DNA of 64,000 nucleotides from JAFAXD01 sp963760435 (GTDB lineage: Bacteria; Pseudomonadota; Alphaproteobacteria; Rhizobiales; Xanthobacteraceae): the NCBI GenBank assembly GCA_963760435.1, contig CAVXDE010000022.1:62001-126000 (forward strand), given 5' to 3'. Position numbers and translations under genes: made by a program. The notes under the pieces are model-generated. The model was not told where the DNA came from. It saw only the letters and a list, made by a program, of their open reading frames with translations, and searched no databases. The first letter of the stretch is position 1, and every line of letters starts with the position of its first letter. Shown here one piece after another: positions 34,293-43,381 of this stretch.

Positions 34293-34343
34293 CGGCCAAG
34301 TGTCTCCCTTTGCAAGGACGGGGTCAGACGTGCGGGTGGGCCG

Positions 34344-35597
34344 TCAGGCCTTATCGAGCCCGTAGAGCGAGTGAAGGGTGCGCACCGCGAGTTCGGTGAA
34401 AGCGCTGTCGATCAGCAGCGAGAACTTGATCTCGGAAGTGGTGATGGCGCGGATATTGATGCGCCGTTCCGCCAGCGCCTGGAAGGCGCGAGCCGCGACG
34501 CCGGCATGGCTGCGCATGCCGATCCCGATCACCGAGACCTTGGTCACATCGGTTGCGCCGTCGAGGCGCTCGTAGCCGATCGTGGACTTCGCCTTGTCGA
34601 GGGTGTCCTTGGCCCGGTCGAAATCGGCCGCCGGCACTGTGAAGGTCAGGTCCGTGGTGGCGCCGTCCGCCGAGACGTTCTGCACGATCATGTCGACGTT
34701 GATACTTGCCTCGGCAAGCGGGACGAAGATCGCCGCTGCGACGCCGGGCTTATCCTCGATCCGGCGGACCGAGATCTGGGCTTCGTCCTTGGAGAAGGCG
34801 ATTCCGGTGACGACTTGCTGTTCCATGATCTCCCCCTCGTCGCAGATCAGTGTTCCGGGCGGGGTTGCATGCGGGTCAATATCCTCGGGCTCATCGAAGC
34901 TCGAGCGCACGAAGATGCGTACGTTGTGCACCATCCCGAGCTCGACCGAGCGCACCTGCAGCACCTTGGCGCCCTGCGAGGCGAGCTCGAGCATTTCCTC
35001 AAACGCGATCTTGTCGAGGCGTTGCGCGCGCGGCACGACCCGCGGGTCGGTGGTGTAGACGCCGTCAACGTCGGTATAGATATCGCATCGCTCAGCCGCG
35101 ATTGCGGCGGCGATGGCAACCGCGGACGTGTCCGAGCCGCCGCGACCCAACGTGGTGATGCGGCCCGTCTCCCGGTGCACGCCCTGAAACCCGGTGATCA
35201 CGGCAACTTCGTTGCGTTCCTTGAAGCGCGCGATCAGCTCGGCGCCGTTGATATCGAGAATCCGCGCCGTCGCGTGCGCCTCACTCGTATAGATGGGCAG
35301 CTGCCAGCCCTGCCAGGACCGCGCCGTGATGCCCATGGCTTCCAGCGTCATCGCCAGCAGCCCGGCGGTGATCTGTTCGCCGGACGCTACCACTGCATCG
35401 TACTCGCGCGCGTCATGCAGAACGGCGGCCTCGCGGCACCATTCGACCAGTCGGTTCGTGGTTCCGGCCATGGCGGACGTGACGACGGCGACCTGGTGGC
35501 CGGCGTCCACCTCGCGCTTCACGTGGCGCGCAACATTGCGGATGCGGTCGATATCGGCGACCGACGTTCCGCCGAATTTCATCACAAGACGGGCCAT
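34344..35597 (-). CDS. lysC: Aspartate kinase
   Basis: 417 aa. The N-terminal kinase domain opens with VMKFGGTSV (about 5-13) and has GRGGSDTSAVAIAAAI and DVDGVYTTDPRVVP; two ACT domains fill the C-terminal third (VSVIGIGMRSHAGVAARAFQAL). It phosphorylates aspartate, the first step toward lysine, threonine and methionine, and the ACT pair allows feedback inhibition. Confidence 0.95.
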   Translation of the reverse strand: MARLVMKFGGTSVADIDRIRNVARHVKREVDAGHQVAVVTSAMAGTTNRLVEWCREAAVLHDAREYDAVVASGEQITAGLLAMTLEAMGITARSWQGWQLPIYTSEAHATARILDINGAELIARFKERNEVAVITGFQGVHRETGRITTLGRGGSDTSAVAIAAAIAAERCDIYTDVDGVYTTDPRVVPRAQRLDKIAFEEMLELASQGAKVLQVRSVELGMVHNVRIFVRSSFDEPEDIDPHATPPGTLICDEGEIMEQQVVTGIAFSKDEAQISVRRIEDKPGVAAAIFVPLAEASINVDMIVQNVSADGATTDLTFTVPAADFDRAKDTLDKAKSTIGYERLDGATDVTKVSVIGIGMRSHAGVAARAFQALAERRINIRAITTSEIKFSLLIDSAFTELAVRTLHSLYGLDKA

Positions 35598-35684
35598 TTG
35601 GGATTGTGGCGGCGCTCTCCGGCAGGCGGGGCCAATCCATAGCGGCGCCGCCGCGGCTCCGCAACTCGCTGAACCTACTGGATT

Positions 35685-36350
35685 TCAGGCCCGGATCGCC
35701 GGGACGCGCCGGGCGATGAGCCGCATATCGTGCACGAACTTCGCATATTCCTGGGCTCGCGCCGCCTCGTCGGGAGCGCGCAGGAGCGAGGACGGGTGGA
35801 CGGTGACAAAGGCCTCGACTCCGTCACGCAACCGAATGAAGTCGCCGCGTACCCGGGCGATCGTGACCGCGCGGGACAGGAGGCCGCGCGCCGCGGTCGC
35901 TCCCAACGCGACCGCCAATTGCGGCTCGATCACCGTAATCTCCCGGTCCAGCCACCAGCGGCAACGATCGATCTCATAGGCGTTGGGCTTCTTGTGCAGG
36001 CGACGCTTTCCGCGCGGCTCGAACTTGAAATGCTTCACCGCGTTGGTGACGTAGACCCGCTTACGCTCGATCCCGGCCTCCTCGAGCGCCCGATCAAACA
36101 TCCGCCCGGCGGGACCGACAAACGGCCTTCCCTGCAGGTCTTCCTGATCGCCGGGTTGCTCTCCGACGAACACCACCGGTGCATCCGCGGGCCCTTCCCC
36201 GAAAACCGTCTGGGTGGCGTTCTCGAACAGCGGACAGCGCTCGCAGGTTGCCGCCGCCTTGCGCAACTGGGTGAGTGTGCGCGGCTGCGGTTCGACCACG
36301 TCCACGTCGAACAAACCCGTCTGATGTTCAATTCGTCGCGTGCTGACCAT
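35685..36350 (-). CDS. udgX: UdgX-type uracil-DNA-binding protein
   Basis: 221 aa in the uracil-DNA glycosylase superfamily. Motif A is GEQPGDQED (63-71), the uracil-pocket word TNAVKHFKF follows at 102-110, the extra R-loop GKRRLHKKPN contains KRRLH with His119, and HPSSLLR (185-191) is the C-terminal motif. The KRR[IL]H loop is what separates UdgX from ordinary family 4 enzymes: in the mycobacterial protein that His forms a covalent bond with the deoxyribose after uracil excision. Cys36, Cys39 and Cys130 are the visible iron-sulfur ligands. Divergent from ubiG. Confidence 0.87.
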   Translation of the reverse strand: MVSTRRIEHQTGLFDVDVVEPQPRTLTQLRKAAATCERCPLFENATQTVFGEGPADAPVVFVGEQPGDQEDLQGRPFVGPAGRMFDRALEEAGIERKRVYVTNAVKHFKFEPRGKRRLHKKPNAYEIDRCRWWLDREITVIEPQLAVALGATAARGLLSRAVTIARVRGDFIRLRDGVEAFVTVHPSSLLRAPDEAARAQEYAKFVHDMRLIARRVPAIRA

Positions 36351-36464
36351 GGAAAAGTACTTGCGCTAGGAACTTTAAACCGGCGGCACTAGACTCTGGG
36401 CAACGCCCTGCGGGACTGGGGAGTTCCCCTCTCCCATCACACTCAGATTTGCAATCGGTGCCCC

Positions 36465-37202
36465 ATGCCTCCCGCCACGACGGTCGATACTGATGAAGTT
36501 GAGAAGTTTTCCGCGCTGGCGGAGGAATGGTGGGACCCGCGCGGCAAGATGGCGCCGCTGCACAAGTTCAATCCGGCGCGACTGGCCTACATTAGAGACG
36601 AGATCTGTAGCCATTTTGGGCGCAATCCAAAACAGGTCCCCAGCCTTGGCGGACTGCGTCTGCTCGACATCGGCTGCGGTGCAGGTCTGCTGTGCGAACC
36701 GCTGACGCGCCTCGGCGGCGAACTTGTCGGCGTCGATCCATCAGCCAAGAACATCGCGGCGGCCCGGTTGCATGCGCAACAGAGCGGGCTTGCCATCGAC
36801 TACCGGGTCGGCACGGCCGAGGCGCTAGCGGATGCAGGCGAGCGGTTTGATATCGTGCTGGCCATGGAGGTCGTTGAGCACGTCGCCGACGTCAATTTGT
36901 TTGTATGCCGTTGCGCCGAGATGGTGCGGCCCGGCGGCATGATGGTTCTGGCAACGCTCAACCGCACGCTCAAGAGCTTTGCGTTGGCGATTGTCGGGGC
37001 GGAGTACATCCTGCGTTGGCTGCCGCGCGGCACGCATCAATGGGATCGGTTTGTCACGCCGAACGAGCTCGAGATCGCGGTTGAGCTCGGCGGGCTGCGG
37101 GTGACCGACACGACGGGCATGATCTACAATCCGTTGACGGACGGCTGGCAGCTCGGCCGCGATACCGACGTCAACTACATGATGACGGCCGAACATCCGT
37201 AA
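36465..37202 (+). CDS. ubiG: Bifunctional ubiquinone biosynthesis O-methyltransferase
   Basis: 245 aa. The opening EVEKFSALAEEWWDPRGKMAPLHKFNPARLAYI is the UbiG signature, followed by the SAM-binding LLDIGCGAGLLCEPLTRLG and LAMEVVEHVADV. UbiG performs the two O-methylations of the ubiquinone ring at the membrane surface. Its neighbour lysC/UdgX on the other side is the common rhizobial order. Confidence 0.95.
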   Translation: MPPATTVDTDEVEKFSALAEEWWDPRGKMAPLHKFNPARLAYIRDEICSHFGRNPKQVPSLGGLRLLDIGCGAGLLCEPLTRLGGELVGVDPSAKNIAAARLHAQQSGLAIDYRVGTAEALADAGERFDIVLAMEVVEHVADVNLFVCRCAEMVRPGGMMVLATLNRTLKSFALAIVGAEYILRWLPRGTHQWDRFVTPNELEIAVELGGLRVTDTTGMIYNPLTDGWQLGRDTDVNYMMTAEHP

Positions 37203-37250
37203 TTCTGCTCCGGCTGACGGCCGGTATCAGCAACATCACCCCACAAGCCG

Positions 37251-38147
37251 ATGATCATCGCTCCCTGGCTCTGGGCTGTCTTCACGGTGATTGCGGCGGC
37301 AGCACAGACGGTGCGCAATGCCGCGCAGCGCGAGTTGACCCAGCAACTCGGAACGGTCGGCGCAACCCATGTGCGGTTTCTGTTCGGATTGCCGTTCGCG
37401 CTGGTGTTCCTTGCCGGCGTCGCGATCGCATTGGAACGCGGGCTGCCACGGCCTGATCCGGTCTACTGGCTTTGGGTCATCGACGGTGCGGGTATGCAGT
37501 TCGCCGCCACCGCGCTGATGCTGCGTGCGATGGGCGAGCACTCGTTCGTGGTGACGATTGCCTATATCAAGACCGAGCCCATCCAGGTCGCATTGTTTGG
37601 ACTGATTTTGCTCGGTGATCCGGTCACCCTGCCGATGGCGGTTGCTATTCTGGTCGCAACCACTGGCGTGATCGTGATGTCGCTCAAGCCGGGCGCGCTT
37701 CGGGGAGGATGGAAGCCGACGCTCATGGGATTGGGGGCCGGTGGATTGTTTGGGCTTTCGGCGATCGGCTTTCGCGGCGCCATCCTGAACTTGCACGATC
37801 CGAGTTTCGTGATGGCGGCGACGTTCACGCTCGTGATTGGGCTGCTCTTCCAATCCGTGGTGCTGACCGCGTACTTGTACATCCGCTCCCGCCATGTCCT
37901 GTTCGCGATTGCTCGCGCCTGGCGGCCATCGCTGTTCGCCGGCTTCATGGGCGCGCTCGCATCCCAGTTCTGGTATTTGGCATTTGCGATCGCCACCGCG
38001 GCGAGCGTCCGCACGCTCGCGCTTGTGGAAGTGCTGTTCGCGCAAGCGATCTCACGCTTTGTGTTCGGACAGCCGACCAGCCGGCGCGAAGCTGCGGGGA
38101 TTGTGCTGATTGTTGTTGGCGTGATCCTGCTGATCTGGGCGTATTAA
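37251..38147 (+). CDS. DMT superfamily (EamA-like) transporter
   Basis: 298 aa with about ten hydrophobic helices in two EamA-type halves (first about 1-145, second about 160-298). Short loops and the end WAY after a Val-rich helix fit a drug/metabolite exporter. Substrate unknown. It follows ubiG by 48 bp and may share its transcript, and converges on the DUF1178 gene. Confidence 0.85.
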   Translation: MIIAPWLWAVFTVIAAAAQTVRNAAQRELTQQLGTVGATHVRFLFGLPFALVFLAGVAIALERGLPRPDPVYWLWVIDGAGMQFAATALMLRAMGEHSFVVTIAYIKTEPIQVALFGLILLGDPVTLPMAVAILVATTGVIVMSLKPGALRGGWKPTLMGLGAGGLFGLSAIGFRGAILNLHDPSFVMAATFTLVIGLLFQSVVLTAYLYIRSRHVLFAIARAWRPSLFAGFMGALASQFWYLAFAIATAASVRTLALVEVLFAQAISRFVFGQPTSRREAAGIVLIVVGVILLIWAY

Positions 38148-38165
38148 AGCTTCGGCACGGATCGA

Positions 38166-38651
38166 TCAGTTGCGATCCTCGGGCAGCACCGGCAAGGGAT
38201 GAAACTCGATTCCCTCGTCGTGCAGTTCCTTCGCCTCTTCGGGCGAGGCTTCGCCGTAGATCGAGCGATGCTCGATCTCGCCATAATGCATTTTGCGCGC
38301 TTCTTCAGGAAAGCGCGGCCCGACGTGTTCGGCGTTCTGCACGAGATGGTCCCGCAGCGCCTTGAGCTTTTGCCGGAACTCTTGCTCCTGGGGCGAGATC
38401 ATCGCGACGGGCGCCTTGGGCTCGGCAACCGGCGGCGCGGGCCCAGGGGCCGGCATCGGAGCCGGCAGCATCTCGCGCGGTTTGTCGGTTCGGGCGAGCC
38501 GCGGTGCCATGATGGCTTTCTCGACCTTGGCCGAGCCGCATGCCGGACAGGTCACGAGCTTGCGCTTGACCTGCTTGTCGTAAGCGTCCGAGCTCGCAAA
38601 CCAGCTTTCGAACGCGTGCCCGCTCTCGCAGTGAAGGGAGTAACGAATCAT
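38166..38651 (-). CDS. DUF1178 family protein
   Basis: 161 aa. It begins MIRYSLHCESGHAFESWFASSDAYDKQVKRKLVTCPACGSAKVEKAIMAP, the DUF1178 signature with Cys8, Cys35 and Cys38 as likely zinc ligands; the family function is unknown. A Pro/Ala linker precedes the conserved tail EARKMHYGEIEHRSIYGEASPEEAKELHDEGI. Its start overlaps the stop of the nitrilase-like gene by 4 bp. Confidence 0.92.
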   Translation of the reverse strand: MIRYSLHCESGHAFESWFASSDAYDKQVKRKLVTCPACGSAKVEKAIMAPRLARTDKPREMLPAPMPAPGPAPPVAEPKAPVAMISPQEQEFRQKLKALRDHLVQNAEHVGPRFPEEARKMHYGEIEHRSIYGEASPEEAKELHDEGIEFHPLPVLPEDRN

Positions 38652-39526
38652 GGCGCCCGGACCAGATGCAGATGGGCCGGCTCGGCGATCGGTTCGACCA
38701 GCTCAAAGCGACGGCCATGTTGCAGGGATGGAATGCGGGCGCGCACCGTCGCCACCAGGGATGGATCGATGTCGGCCATGATCACTCCCGGATCGCTGCC
38801 GCCTTCCGCGATGACGCGGCCCCACGGATCGACCACGATCGAGTGGCCGAATGTTTCGCGGCCGTGCTCATGCCGGCCACCTTGGGCCGCTGCAAAAATG
38901 AAACAGCCGTTTTCGATGGCGCGCGCGCGCGTCAGAATGTGCCAGTGGGCCTCGCCGGTCTGCTGGGTGAACGCCGCCGGAATCGCAATGAAAGACGCGC
39001 CGGCCTCGGCCAAGGCCCGGTAGAGCGCCGGGAAGCGCAGGTCATAGCAGATCGTCAGCCCGATCCGGCCCCATGGCAGGTCCGCGGCGACCGCCAACTC
39101 GCCGGAACGATAGCTGTGCGATTCCCGATAGCTTTCGCCACCCGCCAGATCGACGTCGAACATGTGGATTTTGTCATAGCGCGCGACAATCTCACCCTTC
39201 GGATCGATCAGGAACGAACGGTTCATGGCCTTTTCCGGTAGAACCTCGATCGCCAGCGAGCCGATATGAAGGTAGAGCCCGAGCTCGCGCGCCAAGGTGC
39301 GAAAGGCGGCGAGTGAGGGATCCTTCTCCTCCGGAACAATCGCGGCAAACAGGCTTTCGCGGCTGCTCTCCAGAATGTTTGTCATCTCCGGGGTGAGCAC
39401 GTAGTCCGCGCCGGCCGACTTCGCCTCCCGGATCAGCGCCACGGCGGAGTCGAGATTACGCGCCGGCACCCGCCCGGACCGCATTTGCACGAGGCCAACC
39501 CGGAACTTTGGACTTTGCGCGGTCAT
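38648..39526 (-). CDS. Carbon-nitrogen hydrolase (Nit1/nitrilase superfamily)
   Basis: 292 aa from the ATG at 39526. The catalytic triad is Glu47 (LTPEMTN), Lys119 (YDKIHMFDVDL) and Cys160 (ICYDLRFP), with the following RFPALYRALAEAGA. The words resemble the Nit1 branch, whose members repair deaminated glutathione. Located between glutaredoxin and DUF1178 genes with ATGA overlaps on both sides, which supports a link to thiol metabolism. Confidence 0.9.
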   Translation of the reverse strand: MTAQSPKFRVGLVQMRSGRVPARNLDSAVALIREAKSAGADYVLTPEMTNILESSRESLFAAIVPEEKDPSLAAFRTLARELGLYLHIGSLAIEVLPEKAMNRSFLIDPKGEIVARYDKIHMFDVDLAGGESYRESHSYRSGELAVAADLPWGRIGLTICYDLRFPALYRALAEAGASFIAIPAAFTQQTGEAHWHILTRARAIENGCFIFAAAQGGRHEHGRETFGHSIVVDPWGRVIAEGGSDPGVIMADIDPSLVATVRARIPSLQHGRRFELVEPIAEPAHLHLVRAP

Positions 39527-39786
39527 GTAGGGGTCCCTGCCAATAAAGGATCGAGCTTGCCGGCTTCCTCGAGCTCGTAGAGGTCGTCGCACCCGCCGAC
39601 GTGGGTCTTGCCGACGAAAATCTGCGGCACGGTCCGGCCGCCATGCGCGCGCTCAACCATCTCGGCCCGTCGCGCGGCGTCACCCATGACGTTGATTTCG
39701 GTGAAGCTGACGCCTTTGCGCGCGAGCAACTCCTTTGCCGCAAGGCAGTAGGGGCAGAACGGCGTGGTGTAGATCTCGACGGGCAT
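39523..39786 (-). CDS. grxC: Glutaredoxin 3
   Basis: 87 aa from the ATG at 39786. The dithiol active site CPYC (residues 11-14) follows EIYTTPF, and the glutathione-binding TVPQIFVG and GGCDDLYELE words are in place. It reduces disulfides and mixed disulfides with glutathione. Its stop overlaps the nitrilase-like start by 4 bp, giving a grxC/nitrilase/DUF1178 coupled set. Confidence 0.95.
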   Translation of the reverse strand: MPVEIYTTPFCPYCLAAKELLARKGVSFTEINVMGDAARRAEMVERAHGGRTVPQIFVGKTHVGGCDDLYELEEAGKLDPLLAGTPT

Positions 39787-39817
39787 TTCGCGCCTGAGTT
39801 TGGTCAGCCTTGCTGTA

Positions 39818-40612
39818 CTATATGGGCGCACGGTGCGCCTGGACAACCCTGGCAAAGACCAGGACGTCCACGCTCGCGGCACCCGCCCGAAGCAAAATTC
39901 GTGCGCAAGTGTCAAGGGTTGCACCCGACGTCAAGACGTCGTCAACAAGCAGCAGGCGCTTGCCGCGGACGTCTCCGCGGGCCTCCCGCGGCACCCGGAA
40001 GGCGCCCTGGACATTGCGCGCACGCTCCGCTTGCGTCAGGCCGACTTGCTGGCGCGTTGCCCGCATCCGCTTGAGCAGATCGTGGGCGACCGGCACGTCG
40101 CTGATGCGCGAAACGGTTTGCGCGAGCGTGGCGGCCTGATTGAACCGGCGCGACCACAGCCTGCGCCAGTGCAGCGGCACTGGGACGAGCGCGTCCGCTT
40201 CGCCCAGAAGCTCGCGCCCAGCGGTGGCCATCCAGCGTCCCATGGCGGGTGCAAGGTCGAGCCGGTCGCCATATTTGAACGCCTGGACCATGGTCCGCGC
40301 CGTCTCATCATATCGTACGGCCGCACGTGCCCGGTTGTAGCTCGGTGGGTCGGCGATCGCTTCCATGGACAACACGCCGGGCCCCGGGTCATAGGCAAAC
40401 GGAATACCCAGGCGCTCGCAATAAGGTCGCGAAATGAAACTGAGTTTTGACCAGCACTGGGAGCACACCGCACCGGGATCGGCCACCGGCTCGCGGCAGG
40501 TCGGGCACAGCGGCGGCAGGCCGAGATCGAGGATACGCCGTCCTGCCGTACTCAGGCCCGCAACCCAGCGGCTGCGCCACGCCCGCATGTGCGTCCCTAC
40601 CTCCGCGGCCAT
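39818..40612 (-). CDS. comF: ComF family phosphoribosyltransferase-like protein
   Basis: 264 aa. An N-terminal four-Cys zinc finger (CPTCREPVADPGAVCSQCW) is followed by a phosphoribosyltransferase-type domain with LLLVDDVLTSGATLDTCARIL. ComF-like proteins act in DNA uptake or metabolism in other bacteria; the function in alphaproteobacteria is unclear. Divergent from the methyltransferase at 40667 and 31 bp upstream of grxC. Confidence 0.9.
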   Translation of the reverse strand: MAAEVGTHMRAWRSRWVAGLSTAGRRILDLGLPPLCPTCREPVADPGAVCSQCWSKLSFISRPYCERLGIPFAYDPGPGVLSMEAIADPPSYNRARAAVRYDETARTMVQAFKYGDRLDLAPAMGRWMATAGRELLGEADALVPVPLHWRRLWSRRFNQAATLAQTVSRISDVPVAHDLLKRMRATRQQVGLTQAERARNVQGAFRVPREARGDVRGKRLLLVDDVLTSGATLDTCARILLRAGAASVDVLVFARVVQAHRAPI

Positions 40613-40666
40613 GGGAGCAGCCTATCCTGCCCGGCAGGGCCCTTCAACGCACAACCCAGAGGCAGC

Positions 40667-41557
40667 ATGTCCGGCGCGCCGCTGATCTTCGATCGCAAGC
40701 TGCTGCGCATTCGGCAGCAGCGGGCGCGCAACCTCGGGCCGATTACGTTCCTGGCGGAGCAGGTAGCGCAGGATCTGGCCGAGCGGCTGCGGGCAGTCGT
40801 GCGCTCATTCCCGATTGCGGTCGATCTCGGATCACCGGGCGAGGCCGTGCGACGCGTACTTGCGCATGAGCCTGCGCTCGGGCGTCTGGTTTCGGTGCAG
40901 GCTAGTGCGGGTGAGGCCGCTGGCATGGTCGTCGCCGACGAGGAGCTCCTGCCATTCGCTGACGCCAGCATCGATCTCGCCGTGTCGGTGCTCGCCCTGC
41001 ACACCGTCAACGATCTGCCTGGGACGCTCGTGCAGATCCGCCGCGCGCTCAAGCCCGACGGGCTTTTTCTGGCGGCGCTGCTCGGAGGCGACACGCTGAC
41101 TGAGTTGCGGCAGTGCTTCGCACTGGCCGAAGCAGAAATTATGGGCGGGGTGTCGCCGCATGTGGCGCCATTTGCGGATGTGCGTGAGCTCGGGGCGCTG
41201 CTGCAGCGGGCCGGCTTTGCGCTGCCGGTCGCCGACGTCGATCGCGTCACGGTGCGCTATTCGTCGGTGTTCCGGTTGATGCACGACTTGCGCGGGATGG
41301 GCGCCACCAATGTGCTCATTGAGCGCCGGCGACAGCCGTTGCGGCGCACGACGTTGTTGCGCATGGCCCAGATCTATGCGGAGCGGTTTGCCGATCCGGA
41401 CGGCAAGCTGCGCGCCACGTTTGATATCGTGTGGCTCTCGGGATGGGTGCCGCATCCCTCGCAGCAACAACCGTTGCGCCCGGGTTCAGCACGGGCACGT
41501 CTCGCCGACGCATTGGGCGTGGTCGAGCTTCCGGCCGGCGATAAGCCCGGGGGATAG
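40667..41557 (+). CDS. BioC/NDUFAF5-like SAM-dependent methyltransferase
   Basis: 296 aa from the ATG at 40667 (AGAGG upstream). A class I methyltransferase with a degenerate nucleotide-binding loop (AVDLGSPGEA), LPFADASIDLAVSVLALHTVNDLPGTLVQIRRALKPDGLFLAALLGGDTL, and the tail ATFDIVWLSGWVPHPSQQQPL. The match is to the alphaproteobacterial relatives of NDUFAF5, which hydroxylates an Arg of complex I in mitochondria, and to BioC. It abuts the convergent mutT. Confidence 0.85.
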   Translation: MSGAPLIFDRKLLRIRQQRARNLGPITFLAEQVAQDLAERLRAVVRSFPIAVDLGSPGEAVRRVLAHEPALGRLVSVQASAGEAAGMVVADEELLPFADASIDLAVSVLALHTVNDLPGTLVQIRRALKPDGLFLAALLGGDTLTELRQCFALAEAEIMGGVSPHVAPFADVRELGALLQRAGFALPVADVDRVTVRYSSVFRLMHDLRGMGATNVLIERRRQPLRRTTLLRMAQIYAERFADPDGKLRATFDIVWLSGWVPHPSQQQPLRPGSARARLADALGVVELPAGDKPGG

Positions 41558-41998
41558 CTACAGCAGCGCCATCAAGTGCGAGATCAGCGGCAGGTCGGCC
41601 GGGGGCATTGGAAAGTCACGCAGCGCGTTTGGCTTCACCCATTTCAGCGCCTGGCCTTCCAGCGGCTGAGGCGTTCCGGTCCAGCGCCGGCACACGAACA
41701 GCGGCATCAGCAGGTGAAACTCCGGGTACGCGTGGCTCGCGAAGGTAAGCGGGGCGAGACACGGCTCGGTCACCACGATCCCGAGCTCTTCCTTCAGCTC
41801 GCGGATGAGTGTCTGCTCCGGACGTTCGCCCGGTTCGATCTTCCCGCCTGGAAATTCCCACAAGCCCGCCATTGACCGACCTGGCGGGCGCTGGGCGATC
41901 AAAACGCGACCATCGGCGTCAAGGAGTGCGCAGGCGGCAACCAGAACAACCTTGACCGGCACGGAAGGCGCCTCGTGCGGGTCGTCGCCGGCGGTCAC
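41558..41998 (-). CDS. mutT: Nudix hydrolase, 8-oxo-dGTP diphosphatase type
   Basis: 146 aa. The Nudix box GGKIEPGERPEQTLIRELKEELGI (about 53-76) keeps all the catalytic Glu residues, and the preceding VLIAQRPPGRSMAGLWEFPGG and later PLFVCRRWTG match MutT. It removes oxidised dGTP from the nucleotide pool. Start overlaps the argJ stop by 4 bp. Confidence 0.92.
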   Translation of the reverse strand: MTAGDDPHEAPSVPVKVVLVAACALLDADGRVLIAQRPPGRSMAGLWEFPGGKIEPGERPEQTLIRELKEELGIVVTEPCLAPLTFASHAYPEFHLLMPLFVCRRWTGTPQPLEGQALKWVKPNALRDFPMPPADLPLISHLMALL

Positions 41999-43236
41999 GA
42001 GCGATAGTCGCCGTTGATCGCCACGTACTCCTTGGTGAGGTCGCAGGTCAGGACGCGATCCCGGCCTTTGCCCATTCCGAGCGCGACTTTCAGCGTGATC
42101 TCAGGCTTCTTCATCACCGCCGAGACTTCCGCTTCGTCATAGGCCGGATCCCGCGCGCCCCGCTGAGCGACGCGAATGCCGCCGAACCAGATCGAGAGCT
42201 TGTCGCGATCGGCCGGCTCACCCGCCTTGCCGACGGCCATGACCACGCGTCCCCAATTGGCGTCCTCGCCGGCAATCGCGGTTTTGACCAGCGGGGAGTT
42301 GGCGATGGAGCGTGCGATCTTGCGCGCGGAGGCCTGCGATGCGGCTCCCTCGACGATGATTTCCACCAGCTTGCGGGCGCCCTCCCCGTCGCGCGCGACC
42401 TGTTCGGCCAGGTTGGCGAGCACGCTTTGAAATGCCTTGGCGAAGCTCCGTAGCCGGGGATCCGCCGCGCGGCTGATGCGTGGTGCACCGCGTTCGGCCG
42501 CGGCGCCGGTCGCAAAGGCGAGCAGCGTGTCCGAGGTCGAGGTGTCGCCATCGACGGTCACCGCGTTGAAGGTGTCGGCAACCCCCGCCTTGAGCAGACC
42601 CTGCAACGCCGCCGCGCTGAGCGGTGCATCGGTGAACACGAATGACAGCATGGTGGCCATGTCGGGGGCGATCATGCCGGCGCCTTTGGCGATGCCATTG
42701 ATGACCACCGTCGCCGACCCGAGCTTCGCGGTCGCCGTCGCAACCTTCGGGAACGTGTCCGTGGTCATGATCGCCTTGGCGGCATCGATCCAGATGTCCG
42801 GCTGTGCGCTGCGCACGAGATCGCCCATCACATTGGCGAACTTGGTGGCCGGCAAGGGCTCGCCGATGACGCCCGTTGATGCCAGCAGGACCTCGCTGGT
42901 GCTGCACTTGGCGGCTTCCGCCGCGAGCTTCGCGGTCAAAGCGGTCGCGGCGCGGCCGGTGCGCCCAGTGAAGGCGTTGGCGTTGCCGGAATTGACCACC
43001 AGGGCACGCGCTTTGCCGGCCTTGAGCTTTTCCCGGCACCAATCGACCGGCGCCGACGGGCACTTCGATCGCGTCAGCACGCCGGCGGTGGTCGTGCCGG
43101 GCGCGAGCAAGGCCAGCACAACGTCGGTGCGGTTCGGATATTTTATCCCGGCCGCGGCGGTCGCCAGCGTTACGCCCTCGATTGGCGGCAACTCGGGGAC
43201 GTGGGTCGGCGCAAGAGGAGAAATCGAGCCAGACAT
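41995..43236 (-). CDS. argJ: Bifunctional glutamate N-acetyltransferase / N-acetylglutamate synthase
   Basis: 413 aa. The autoproteolysis site lies in KGAGMIAPDMATMLSF, between Ala194 and Thr195, where the Thr becomes the nucleophile of the mature beta chain. N-terminal words ATAAAGIKYPNRTDVVLALL and VVNSGNANAFTG are standard. ArgJ recycles the acetyl group in arginine synthesis. Coupled with mutT. Confidence 0.95.
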   Translation of the reverse strand: MSGSISPLAPTHVPELPPIEGVTLATAAAGIKYPNRTDVVLALLAPGTTTAGVLTRSKCPSAPVDWCREKLKAGKARALVVNSGNANAFTGRTGRAATALTAKLAAEAAKCSTSEVLLASTGVIGEPLPATKFANVMGDLVRSAQPDIWIDAAKAIMTTDTFPKVATATAKLGSATVVINGIAKGAGMIAPDMATMLSFVFTDAPLSAAALQGLLKAGVADTFNAVTVDGDTSTSDTLLAFATGAAAERGAPRISRAADPRLRSFAKAFQSVLANLAEQVARDGEGARKLVEIIVEGAASQASARKIARSIANSPLVKTAIAGEDANWGRVVMAVGKAGEPADRDKLSIWFGGIRVAQRGARDPAYDEAEVSAVMKKPEITLKVALGMGKGRDRVLTCDLTKEYVAINGDYRS

Positions 43237-43381
43237 GAGCGGATGGTCTTTTGCAAAGCCGCGCCGGTCCGAGCCGCCACGGCGATGTGACCGCTCACGC
43301 CCGGCGAGGCGTGTTGAAGATGGGTGCCAAGTTAGAACGACGGCTTGCGGGGACCAACCGTAAGCCGCGCTGATGTCGGTT

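Noticed and set aside
34176..35642. 488-aa plus-strand frame opposite lysC
   Set aside because: Antisense of aspartate kinase; Asp/Arg/Gly-rich and without a domain.
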